DNA of 38,790 nt, taken from assembly GCF_001673365.1 (NCBI RefSeq), contig NZ_LZLS01000002.1, positions 1-38,790 of the forward strand, in the 5' to 3' direction. Both the position numbers and the translations under genes were made by a program. The DNA comes from Mycobacterium asiaticum. GTDB lineage: Bacteria > Actinomycetota > Actinomycetes > Mycobacteriales > Mycobacteriaceae. A model generated the notes under the pieces. The model saw only the letters and a program-made list of their open reading frames with translations. It made no database searches and was not told the DNA's origin. Shown here piece by piece: positions 1 to 14,881 of the stretch (within the stretch, counting starts at the first letter, position 1; every line of letters starts with the position of its first letter).

Positions 1-106
1 GAAGATCATCCTCGGGAAGGTGCGCCCACTTTCAGGCCGCCTCGCCGAGGCTCATCCACAGGTATTGATCATTGCTCCGTAGGCACGCGATGTTGGAGGT
101 AGCGCT

Positions 107-2023
107 TTGCTTTCGGCAGGTCTTTCGGTAGGACGGGGCATCTCCGATATCACCGGTGAGGCGGCCGAATGCGGCATGCTCGGCTACGGCAAGACCAATC
201 AGCGCACCGGCGGCATCCACCTGCGACTGCGGGCCCGGGCGTTCGTTTTCGACTCCGGGACAGCACGGGTGCTGATCGTCGTCGCCGAATTGCCCCTTCC
301 CGCACAGAATGTCACCGACGAAGTGCTACGCCTGCTGGCGATGTCCTACGGCGACACCTACACCGCGCGCAACACGCTGATCACGACGACGCACACGCAC
401 GCCGGCCCCGGCGGCTACTGCGCACAACTGCTCTACAACCTCTCGACAAGCGGCTTCCGGCCCGCGACTTTCACGGCGATCGTCGACGGGATCGTCGAAG
501 CCGTGCGATACGCCCACGAGGACCTGGCACCCGCGGACGTGACGCTCTCACACGGCGAGTTGCGCGACGCGAGCATCAACCGGTCCCCCACATCCTTCGA
601 CCGCAATCCGGCCAGCGACCGCGACTTCTTCCCCGAACGGGTCGACCCGCTTACCACCCTGGTGCAGATCGACCGCGGCGATCGCACCGTGGGCGCCATT
701 CACTTCTTCGCCACCCACGGCACCAGCATGACCAACCGCAACCTGCTCATCTCCTCAGACAACAAGGGAGTCGCCGCCTACCACTGGGAACGCTGCATTG
801 GCGCCGCCGATTACCTGTCCGGTCAGCCAGATTTCATCGCCGCATTCGCGCAGACGAACGCTGGGGATATGAGCCCTCACGTCGACGGACCCGTCGGTTA
901 TGGACCGTCGAGGGCCCAGGACGAACTGCAGAACACCCGACAGATCGGGCTGTCCCAATTCGAGGACGCCTACGGGCAATTGGGCCGTGGGACGCCGATT
1001 GGCGACACGGTGGATTCTTGCTTCACCTACGTCGATCTAAGTGCGGTGCACATCCGCGGTGATTACACACCGGACGGTCGCGAGCGTCGCACCGGACGGC
1101 CGATGATCGCCGCTGCGATGTTCGCCGGCACCGATGAGGGCGAAGGCTTCCGCGGTTTCCGTCAAGGCCGAAACCTATTCTGGGACACCGTATCCCGTGG
1201 CATCTACCGGACGGCCAAGGTGCTGCGAGCGGTGCAGGAGCCGAAGGGCATGGTGCTGCCGGCGCACCTGTTGAACCGGGTGCAGCCCTTCATCCAGGAG
1301 ATCGTGCCCGTGCACCTGGTGCGGATCGGGCGCCTCTACCTGATCGGCATCCCGGGCGAACCGACCATCGTCTCGGGACTGCGACTGCGTCGCACGGTGG
1401 CTTCGATCGTCGGCGCCGAACTGAACGACGTGTTGTGCGTCGGCTATTGCAACGCCTACATCCACTACGTCACCACGCCCGAGGAATACCTCGAGCAGCG
1501 CTACGAAGGCGGCAGCACGCTGTTCGGACGATGGGAGCTACCGGCGCTCATGCAAACCGTGGCCGGACTCGCCGAAGCGATGCGCGACGGCCGACCCGTC
1601 CCGCCGGCCGCCGGCCCGCGTCCCAACAAACCACGCAGCTGGCTAAGGACCGGGCGCGCCGACACCGGATCCTTCGGCGCGATCATCGCTGAGCCTGATG
1701 CGACGTACCACCCGGGCGATTCGGTGGAAGCCGTCTTCGTCAGTGCCCATCCGAACAACGACGTCCACCGCAACCGGACCTTCCTCGAGGTGATGCACCT
1801 CGAAGGTGACAACTGGGCGCGGGTGGCCGATGACGGAGACTGGTCGACGACTTTCCGTTGGCAGCGCGAGGGCCGCAGCGGGTCGCGGGTCAGCATCCGC
1901 TGGGACATTCCCGCCGATGCGTCGCCCGGACAGTATCGCCTGGTCCATCACGGGATGACCCGCGATAGGCATGGCCGGCTGGAGCCTTTCCAGTCGACCA
2001 CCCACGAGTTCACCGTGCGCTAG
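107..2023 (+). CDS. Neutral ceramidase (Rv0669c-like)
   Basis: Hydrolyses the N-acyl bond of ceramide to sphingosine and fatty acid. The 638-residue protein carries the family motifs: the zinc-ligand segment TTHTHAGPGG near residue 90, a second histidine in FATHGTSMT, the nucleophile motif NAGDMSP with Ser256, the Glu in GIPGEPT and the Tyr in the YIHYVTTPEEY segment. A C-terminal immunoglobulin-like domain follows, as in the bacterial enzymes. The TTG start is chosen because GGAGGT lies six bases upstream and the protein then begins just before the conserved GRGISDITG segment. No signal peptide is obvious, although homologues are often secreted. It converges on rpoC and is the counterpart of M. 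tuberculosis Rv0669c in the same relative position. Confidence 0.93.
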   Translation: MLSAGLSVGRGISDITGEAAECGMLGYGKTNQRTGGIHLRLRARAFVFDSGTARVLIVVAELPLPAQNVTDEVLRLLAMSYGDTYTARNTLITTTHTHAGPGGYCAQLLYNLSTSGFRPATFTAIVDGIVEAVRYAHEDLAPADVTLSHGELRDASINRSPTSFDRNPASDRDFFPERVDPLTTLVQIDRGDRTVGAIHFFATHGTSMTNRNLLISSDNKGVAAYHWERCIGAADYLSGQPDFIAAFAQTNAGDMSPHVDGPVGYGPSRAQDELQNTRQIGLSQFEDAYGQLGRGTPIGDTVDSCFTYVDLSAVHIRGDYTPDGRERRTGRPMIAAAMFAGTDEGEGFRGFRQGRNLFWDTVSRGIYRTAKVLRAVQEPKGMVLPAHLLNRVQPFIQEIVPVHLVRIGRLYLIGIPGEPTIVSGLRLRRTVASIVGAELNDVLCVGYCNAYIHYVTTPEEYLEQRYEGGSTLFGRWELPALMQTVAGLAEAMRDGRPVPPAAGPRPNKPRSWLRTGRADTGSFGAIIAEPDATYHPGDSVEAVFVSAHPNNDVHRNRTFLEVMHLEGDNWARVADDGDWSTTFRWQREGRSGSRVSIRWDIPADASPGQYRLVHHGMTRDRHGRLEPFQSTTHEFTVR

Positions 2024-2026
2024 GTT

Positions 2027-2090
2027 GCGCGAGCAACGCAAAAGCACCCGACACGCCGAGCGTGCGGGTGCTTTTGCGGCTTGCTCGCGC
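2027..2090. terminator. Bidirectional terminator between ceramidase and rpoC
   Basis: An inverted repeat has a perfect 11-bp core (AAAAGCACCCG / CGGGTGCTTTT, 2040-2075), an inner CACG/CGTG stem with one bulged base, and outer arms GCGCGAGCAA / TTGCTCGCGC. A- and T-runs flank it on both strands, so it can end transcription from the ceramidase and from rpoC. Its core is nearly identical, inverted, to the hairpin after rplL. Confidence 0.88.
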
Positions 2091-2093
2091 TAG

Positions 2094-6068
<3,975 letters not shown>

Positions 6069-6093
6069 TTAGTAATGAAACAGGAGGACAGAT

Positions 6094-9702
<3,609 letters not shown>

Positions 9703-9722
9703 TCACGCACGCAACTAAATAG

Positions 9723-9745
9723 CTGAGCCTCAGGAAGGGGCTCAG
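9723..9745 (-). other. Hairpin in the predicted rpoBC leader
   Basis: A perfect 7-bp stem CTGAGCC/GGCTCAG closes a nine-base loop. It lies downstream of the predicted promoter and about 160 bases before rpoB, so it would be transcribed. No T-run follows, so a simple intrinsic terminator is unlikely; a regulatory or stabilising role is only inferred. Confidence 0.4.
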
Positions 9746-9818
9746 GCTAAGACCACAATGTCTTTAGCAGCCAAGTGGCAATGGTGAGGTGGGCAGGAAG
9801 TAGCCAGCGCAACGTCCA

Positions 9819-9847
9819 ACAATAGCGCAGGCGCGCACATTCCTCAA
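9819..9847 (-). promoter_or_regulatory. Predicted rpoBC promoter
   Basis: On the minus strand a -35 box TTGAGG (9847-9842) is separated by 17 bases from a -10 box TATTGT (9824-9819), which fits the mycobacterial TANNNT consensus. Transcription would start near 9812, giving a leader of about 250 bases before the rpoB TTG. Confidence 0.55.
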
Positions 9848-10116
9848 ATAGGCACGACAATTAGGCCGACCTAGATGGTCCGTGGGTTCACGGCGCTGGC
9901 TGGCACCTCGATATTCCCGCGCACACATGCTGCCCAACAGATTGACCCGTTTAGGCCCTGTCGTCAAGAGGGACAGGCGGCAAGTTGTGCGAAGTTGTCG
10001 TGAATTCACGCAGCGTGAGGGGCCGACGGGCAGCCAACGACGGTCGGTGGTAGCACAAGAATCTGGCCTAGCAGAACCCCGCCTAACAGGCGCGGGTGGA
10101 CGCCGCGACTACCGGA

Positions 10117-11121
10117 TCAGAATTCCTTGGACGCGTACTTGTGGGTGCCCTCGAGGTCGTCGAGGATCGCGGCCTGGGCGCTCTTGGGCAGGGTGTGCAA
10201 CATCGCGCGAACTCGGGCCTGCCGACGGGCGACGGCTTTGCGCTCCGGCATGCCGGGCGTCGCCTGGATCTGCGGCGGCACACCTTCGATGTCCTCCACG
10301 CCACCGGCGTGCTGGCCGGCGTCGATCATGGCCTGCTCTTCGGCCATGGTCGCTTCGTCCTTCTCCTCGGACATACCGATCGGACCGATGCGGCGGCCGT
10401 TGAGGAACTGACGGACCACCGGCTCGTCGCTGGTCAGCAGCACTTCACGCGGGCCGAACATGACCAGGTGCTTGCGGAACAACATGCCCATGTTGTCCGG
10501 CACCGTGCGGGCGATGTTGATGTTGTGCGTCACGATCAGGATGGTCGCGTCGATCTGGGCGTTGATGTCCATGATCAGCTGGCTCAGGTACGCGGTACGT
10601 ACCGGGTCCAGACCGGAGTCGGGCTCGTCGCACAGGATGATCTGCGGGTCCAGCACCAGCGCACGGGCCAGCCCGGCACGCTTGCGCATACCGCCGGAGA
10701 TCTCGCCGGGGAACTTCTTCTCGTCGCCGCCCAGACCCACCATCTGCAGCTTCTCCATGACGATGTCACGGATCTCGCTTTCCTTCTTCTTGGTGTGCTC
10801 GCGCAGCGGGAACGCGGTGTTGTCGTAGAGGTTCATCGAACCGAACAGCGCGCCGTCCTGAAACAGCACACCGAACAGCGTGCGGATCTCGTAGAGTTCC
10901 TTGGCCGAGCACTCGATGATGTCGGTGCCGTCGATGATGATCGAGCCGCGCTCGGGCCGCAGCAGACCGATCAGTGACTTCAAGAACACGGACTTGCCGG
11001 TACCCGACGGACCCAGCAAGACGCTGACCTCCCCGGAGGGGATTTCAAGCGTGACGTCTTCCCAGATCCTCGAGGATCCGAAGGACTTGGTGAGTCCGTT
11101 GACCTCGATGCTGACGCCCAT
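10117..11121 (-). CDS. mkl: Mce-system ATPase Mkl/MceG
   Basis: ABC-type ATPase that energises Mce lipid importers at the inner membrane. The 334-residue protein has Walker A GPSGTGKS near residue 38, the signature ISGGMRKRAGLARAL, Walker B IILCDEPDSGLDP and the switch histidine in IVTHN. The C-terminal extension beyond residue 240, ending LEGTHKYASKEF, is typical of mycobacterial MceG. The ATG at 11121 has GGAAGGA six bases upstream. Upstream DNA encodes MRYSDS, the start of the longer protein annotated in M. tuberculosis, but here that segment is in another frame, which supports the short start. It is read toward rpoB on the same strand, with the 555-base leader region between them. Confidence 0.95.
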   Translation of the reverse strand: MGVSIEVNGLTKSFGSSRIWEDVTLEIPSGEVSVLLGPSGTGKSVFLKSLIGLLRPERGSIIIDGTDIIECSAKELYEIRTLFGVLFQDGALFGSMNLYDNTAFPLREHTKKKESEIRDIVMEKLQMVGLGGDEKKFPGEISGGMRKRAGLARALVLDPQIILCDEPDSGLDPVRTAYLSQLIMDINAQIDATILIVTHNINIARTVPDNMGMLFRKHLVMFGPREVLLTSDEPVVRQFLNGRRIGPIGMSEEKDEATMAEEQAMIDAGQHAGGVEDIEGVPPQIQATPGMPERKAVARRQARVRAMLHTLPKSAQAAILDDLEGTHKYASKEF

Positions 11122-11252
11122 GGGAAATCCTTCCGTCGACGCGCGAATCCACCGCCAGGCCCTCTGTGGCTTGAGTCACTGTAGCGCACGCCTGTGGCAT
11201 GGCATCAGGGTTAGGAAGATAACAATATTCGCGGCCCGTTAAGCGCTTCCCG

Positions 11253-12767
11253 TTACTGCGCAGGCGCCCAATTGCCGTGGAATCCCATCGGCACGCGCTG
11301 CGGCAGGTGCACGGTGGCGACCGTCTCCAATGTCTGGGCGTCGAGCATCAGCAAGATGCCTTCAGCACGGCCGCCCCTATGGCCACGGTGGCAGCCCATC
11401 CCCATCAGGATCCCGTCATCTTCGGCCTGGGCCCCGGGGTTGGGCACGAAAGACATCTCGCCGATCAAAATGTCCGGATCGAGCGGGGCAATCGCGCTTG
11501 ATCCCGTCGCGTAGTCCTGCTTGTACACCGTTGTGGACATGTCATTGGACCCGTCGGAAAGGTAGCCGCCGTCAACGCCGAGGGTGTAGCCGAACCGGTG
11601 CCGGCTACCTGTCAGGGTCTCGTTGATACGCGGAAACTCCTGCGGCCGATCATCCCGGCGCTCGGTGGCGACTGCGCCGGTCGAGAGGTTGATGGTCCAG
11701 CGGTCGAGGGTGGGTCGAGTGTCGCCCGGGCCGCGCAGGTCGCTGTCGAACATCCGCGAGTAGGGCACCACGTCGAGGACCAGCACCTCTGCGCCGTCGC
11801 GCTGCTCGGTGTAGGCGTTGAGCGGGTGGAAGACATAGCACGGCTCGATCTCGAACCACCGCACGTCCTTGTTGTCTCCCTCCCGGGGTAAGACGCCGAT
11901 GCGGGCCGGGTAGTTCGGATTCCACCGATACGGCATCCGATGCATGGGCTGCCGATTGCGGTTGATCATCGCCGTGACGGGGCTCGGGATCCGAACCCGG
12001 CCCAGAATTGAGCCCAACACCAACCGGGCCGGTGCACTCAGCCTGCGCGGCACATTCACCGGCATGACCTGTCCAGGATCAAATGTCACCGGAAGGTCGT
12101 AGATCACGACGTAGTCCCGGGTCAGCGAGAAGTCGTGCATCATCGGGGAGCCACTCACCTCGATGTCCACGGTGCGACGGGCCCGACCCTGCGTGTCGAT
12201 CACCGAGTACTGCACCGTGCGCCCACGAGTGAAGGAATAGGACAACGCGTGCAGTTCGCCGCTCGCCGGGTCGCGGTGCGGGTGAGCCGTGTAGCCGCCG
12301 AACAGGGTGCCGTCGAAGTCGCAGGGCGCCACGGTGTCCAGTTCCTCGGTGAGCTCATAGTTGGCACCGCCGCCCTCGACGAGTGCCAACGTGCGCCCGG
12401 CGTGGCTGAGCACGTTGGTGTTCGGGCCGACAGAGAGCATGCCGGTTCGCGGGTTCAACCCCGTTGGCTCCGGTTCGCCCAGCGCGGCGCAGACGGACGG
12501 GGTACGCACCCAGCGGTTGCGGTACCAGCTGGCCCGCCCGTCATGCAGTGCCACGCCGTGCACCATCGCGTCGCCGCTGAACCAGTGGTAGATCGCGGGG
12601 TCCACGTCGGCGACCGGGTTGGGTCCGTTGCGCAGGTAGCGACCGCTCAAGTGCTCCGGAATGTGCCCGGTGACCTGCAGATCGTGGGCGGTCACCTCTT
12701 CGCGCACCGGCGCCAAAAAGCCCTCCAGGTAGGGGTTCCGGGATTCGACCGTCCGCATCGCTGTCAT
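11253..12767 (-). CDS. Carotenoid cleavage oxygenase (Rv0654-like)
   Basis: Non-haem iron dioxygenase that cleaves carotenoids or apocarotenoids. The 504-residue protein carries the four iron-binding histidines in the expected contexts: TAHPHRDP, MMHDFSLT, VFHPLNAY and the C-terminal GFHGNW. The RYLRNGPNP segment near the N-terminus is a family hallmark. The ATG has AGGAGCT six bases upstream. It diverges from a TetR-family gene, and the 72-base gap contains a palindrome that could be the regulator's site. The closest family member I recognise is M. tuberculosis Rv0654, whose purified protein was reported to cleave several carotenoids. Its natural substrate in this organism is unknown; pigmentation or retinoid-like signalling are possibilities. 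Confidence 0.93.
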   Translation of the reverse strand: MTAMRTVESRNPYLEGFLAPVREEVTAHDLQVTGHIPEHLSGRYLRNGPNPVADVDPAIYHWFSGDAMVHGVALHDGRASWYRNRWVRTPSVCAALGEPEPTGLNPRTGMLSVGPNTNVLSHAGRTLALVEGGGANYELTEELDTVAPCDFDGTLFGGYTAHPHRDPASGELHALSYSFTRGRTVQYSVIDTQGRARRTVDIEVSGSPMMHDFSLTRDYVVIYDLPVTFDPGQVMPVNVPRRLSAPARLVLGSILGRVRIPSPVTAMINRNRQPMHRMPYRWNPNYPARIGVLPREGDNKDVRWFEIEPCYVFHPLNAYTEQRDGAEVLVLDVVPYSRMFDSDLRGPGDTRPTLDRWTINLSTGAVATERRDDRPQEFPRINETLTGSRHRFGYTLGVDGGYLSDGSNDMSTTVYKQDYATGSSAIAPLDPDILIGEMSFVPNPGAQAEDDGILMGMGCHRGHRGGRAEGILLMLDAQTLETVATVHLPQRVPMGFHGNWAPAQ

Positions 12768-12780
12768 GTCTTGAGCTCCT

Positions 12781-12793
12781 ATAACATTGTTAT
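12781..12793. promoter_or_regulatory. Probable TetR operator between oxygenase and regulator
   Basis: ATAACATTGTTAT is a perfect palindrome (ATAACA-T-TGTTAT) between the divergent oxygenase and TetR genes. A related element, CAACGTTATTG, follows at about 12797-12807. Its position next to both starts suggests autoregulation and control of the oxygenase. The base composition is unusually AT-rich for this genome. Confidence 0.55.
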
Positions 12794-12839
12794 TTCAACG
12801 TTATTGGCACCGTACGCCCGCGATGAGAAGATGGCAATA

Positions 12840-13535
12840 ATGTTTGGCGAGATGACTTCTTCCCAGGCTCAACGCAGCGTTCGCGATGACTTGTTGCACG
12901 CCGCCGTGGGGCTTCTCAACGACCACGGTCCCGATGCGCTGCAAACCCGCAAGGTGGCCAGCGCCGCCGGGACCTCGACGATGGCGGTGTACACCCACTT
13001 CGGCGGGATGCGCGAACTCATCGCCCAGGTGACCGAAGAAGGATTGCGACAATTTGCCGCCGCGCTGACGGTGCCACAAACAGACGATCCGGTGGCCGAT
13101 CTCATGGCCATCGGGGCTGCCTACCGGCGCTATGCCAGCGACCGACCCCACATGTATCGGTTGATGTTCGGCAGCACCAGCGCGCACGGCATCAATGCGC
13201 CGGCGGGCAACGTCCTGAAACTGAAACTCACCGAGATCGAACAGCGTGAACCCAGCTTCGCCCATATCGTGCGGGCGGTGCACCGATCAATGCTTGCTGG
13301 GCGAATCACCACGCACTCCGCAGACGACCACGCATCGGTGGTGGCGATAGCGGCCCAGTTCTGGGCATTGATTCACGGTTTCGTGATGCTGGATCTTGCC
13401 GGCTTCTACGGCGACGACGACTCAGCCTTCATGCCGGTGCTGGCAGAGATGACCAGCAGCTTGCTGGTCGCTATGGGCGATTCGCCCGAAAGTGTGCAGC
13501 GCTCGCAACTCGCGCTTCGGGGCGACAATACGTAA
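12840..13535 (+). CDS. TetR-family transcriptional regulator (Rv0653c-like)
   Basis: DNA-binding repressor of 231 residues from the chosen ATG. The N-terminal helix-turn-helix ends in TRKVASAAGTSTMAVYTHFGG, cut short here only by the motif's natural end, and is typical of TetR proteins. The C-terminal half resembles the TetR_C/WHG ligand-binding fold, with GAAYRRYASDRPHMYRLMF. Three in-frame ATGs (12831, 12840, 12852) compete and none has a strong ribosome site, so the start is uncertain by a few residues. It diverges from the carotenoid oxygenase, its likely target. Its stop codon overlaps the terminator shared with rplL. The inducing ligand is unknown. Confidence 0.88.
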   Translation: MFGEMTSSQAQRSVRDDLLHAAVGLLNDHGPDALQTRKVASAAGTSTMAVYTHFGGMRELIAQVTEEGLRQFAAALTVPQTDDPVADLMAIGAAYRRYASDRPHMYRLMFGSTSAHGINAPAGNVLKLKLTEIEQREPSFAHIVRAVHRSMLAGRITTHSADDHASVVAIAAQFWALIHGFVMLDLAGFYGDDDSAFMPVLAEMTSSLLVAMGDSPESVQRSQLALRGDNT

Positions 13536-13580
13536 AAGCACCCGCACGCTCGAACCTAAGTCGGCGTGTCGGGTGCTTTC
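13534..13580. terminator. Bidirectional terminator between tetR and rplL
   Basis: The stem AAAAGCACCCG / CGGGTGCTTT with an inner CACG/CGTG helix and one bulged base closes a 16-base loop. It begins inside the TetR stop codon and ends 16 bases after the rplL stop. Except for 11 extra loop bases it matches the reverse complement of the rpoC terminator at 2040-2075. Confidence 0.85.
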
Positions 13581-13596
13581 CGTCTGCTTGGCAGAG

Positions 13597-13989
13597 TTAC
13601 TTGACGCTGACCGTCGCGCCGGCGGCCTCAAGCTTGGCCTTGGCCTCGTCGGCGGCCTCCTTGGCGACCTTCTCGAGCAGCGGCTTGGGCGCGCTGTCGA
13701 CCAGGTCCTTGGCCTCCTTGAGGCCCAGGCCGGAGACGATCTCGCGGACCACCTTGATGACGCCGATCTTCTTCTCACCGGCGGCCTCGAGGATGACGTC
13801 GAACTCCGACTGCTCCTCGGCGGCCTCGGCAGCGGCGCCACCACCGGCGGGGCCGGCCGCGGCGACGGCGACCGGAGCGGCCGCGGTGACCTCGAAGGTC
13901 TCCTCGAACTTCTTGACGAAGTCCGACAGCTCCAACAGGGTCATTTCCTTGAATGCGTCGAGCAGGTCGTCGCTGGAGATCTTTGCCAT
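13597..13989 (-). CDS. rplL: 50S ribosomal protein L7/L12
   Basis: Stalk protein of the large ribosomal subunit that recruits translation GTPases. The 130-residue protein has the N-terminal dimerisation helices ([20 protein letters not shown]), an Ala/Gly-rich hinge at about residues 36-57, and the C-terminal factor-binding domain with [19 protein letters not shown] and the ending GATVSVK. AGGAGG lies six bases before the ATG. It follows rplJ by 42 bases, and the pair is probably controlled by the L10 leader upstream of rplJ. Confidence 0.99.
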   Translation of the reverse strand: MAKISSDDLLDAFKEMTLLELSDFVKKFEETFEVTAAAPVAVAAAGPAGGGAAAEAAEEQSEFDVILEAAGEKKIGVIKVVREIVSGLGLKEAKDLVDSAPKPLLEKVAKEAADEAKAKLEAAGATVSVK

Positions 13990-14031
13990 GGTGTTCCTCC
14001 TGAATTTTTCTGGGGTTTGTTGGGATTCGGG

Positions 14032-14607
14032 TTATTCGGCTTCAGTGGCAGCAGCTTCGGCCGGTGCGGCCTCGGCTTCGGCGGCGGGACCGTCTTGGCC
14101 CTTCTTTTCCTGCAGGGCGGCCAACAGGCGGGCCATCTGCGACGCGGGCGCGTTGAACAGCCCGGCGGCCTTGGCGAGGTTGCCCTTCATCGCGCCGGCC
14201 AGCTTGGCCAGCAGCACCTCGCGGGATTCCAGGTCGGCGATGCGCTCGACCTCGGAGACGGTCAGCGCATGACCGTCCATGTAGCCACCCTTGATGACCA
14301 GCGCCTTGTGCTCCTTGGCGAAGGTCTTCAACGCCTTGGCGGCGTCAACCGGCTCACCGGTGACGAACGCGATCGCCGTCGGCCCGGCGAACAACTCGTC
14401 GAGGCCTTCGATGCCGGCTTCCGACGCCGCCCGCTTGATGAGGGTGTTCTTGGCCACCGCGTAGGTGGTCGACTCACCGAGCGAACGGCGTAGTTCGGCG
14501 AGGTTGGCCACGGACAGACCGCGGTATTCGGTGATGACCGTCGCCGTCGAGGCCTTGAAGTGCTCCGCGATGTCTGCAACGGCGGTGGCTTTGTCAGCCC
14601 TGGCCAT
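14032..14607 (-). CDS. rplJ: 50S ribosomal protein L10
   Basis: Base of the ribosomal stalk; it binds 23S rRNA and anchors L7/L12 dimers. The 191-residue protein starts [17 protein letters not shown] and contains the conserved [15 protein letters not shown] and [12 protein letters not shown] segments. Its C-terminal tail is rich in Ala and Glu, an extension common in actinobacteria. AGGAGG lies five bases before the ATG. In complex with L12 the family represses its own mRNA, and a fitting leader with a strong terminator lies directly upstream. Confidence 0.99.
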   Translation of the reverse strand: MARADKATAVADIAEHFKASTATVITEYRGLSVANLAELRRSLGESTTYAVAKNTLIKRAASEAGIEGLDELFAGPTAIAFVTGEPVDAAKALKTFAKEHKALVIKGGYMDGHALTVSEVERIADLESREVLLAKLAGAMKGNLAKAAGLFNAPASQMARLLAALQEKKGQDGPAAEAEAAPAEAAATEAE

Positions 14608-14661
14608 GCATGCCTCCTGTAAGTGTGTGGACTAGCGTCTCCGTCTACCGCGGAAACAACT

Positions 14662-14693
14662 AACGCCCCGGCGCAGGATTGGGCCGGGGCGTT
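14662..14693 (-). terminator. Attenuator-like terminator upstream of rplJ
   Basis: The transcript would fold a perfect 11-bp stem AACGCCCCGGC / GCCGGGGCGTT around a ten-base loop, followed by AGTTGTTT. This is a strong intrinsic terminator placed inside the leader, about 55 bases before rplJ, where it can only regulate rplJL. Confidence 0.72.
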
Positions 14694-14803
14694 GCGATAC
14701 CGGCGCGCGGGCCGGCAAGATGCCTCGTCCTCCTGCGTGGGCCGCCGGGATGTTCCCGGACCTTCAACCGATTGCTCGGTGACCGACGGTCTTCGGTGGA
14801 TCG
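14694..14803 (-). promoter_or_regulatory. Ribosomal protein L10 leader
   Basis: The predicted 5' leader contains CACCGAGCAATCGGTTGAAG and, further on, CCCACGCAGGAGGACGAGG, matching the pattern I know for actinobacterial L10 leaders, where L10(L12) binds to repress rplJL. The terminator hairpin follows immediately, which suggests transcription attenuation. Exact boundaries are estimated. Confidence 0.72.
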
Positions 14804-14809
14804 GGCACC

Positions 14810-14839
14810 ACCATAGCGCGGACCGCGGCGATCAGCCAA
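14810..14839 (-). promoter_or_regulatory. Predicted rplJL promoter
   Basis: The minus strand has a -35 box TTGGCT (14839-14834), an 18-base spacer and a -10 box TATGGT (14815-14810). Transcription would begin near 14803 and include the whole L10 leader. The -35 and spacer match those of the predicted thrT promoter. Confidence 0.6.
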
Positions 14840-14881
14840 AACGGTCTGGTGCACCATCGCTAAGACATCGCTAAGTCATCG

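Noticed and set aside
1..82. Open frame ending in TAG at 80-82 (IILGKVRPLSGRLAEAHPQ), possible C-terminus of a gene cut by the left edge
   Set aside because: Only 26 codons are visible, with no recognised family; cannot be told from chance.
9764..10009. 81-codon frame in the mkl-rpoB gap
   Set aside because: Overlaps the predicted promoter, has no ribosome site and resembles no family.
10980..11189. Frame starting MRYSDSSHR upstream of mkl
   Set aside because: Reads out of frame into mkl; the ATG at 11121 has the proper ribosome site.
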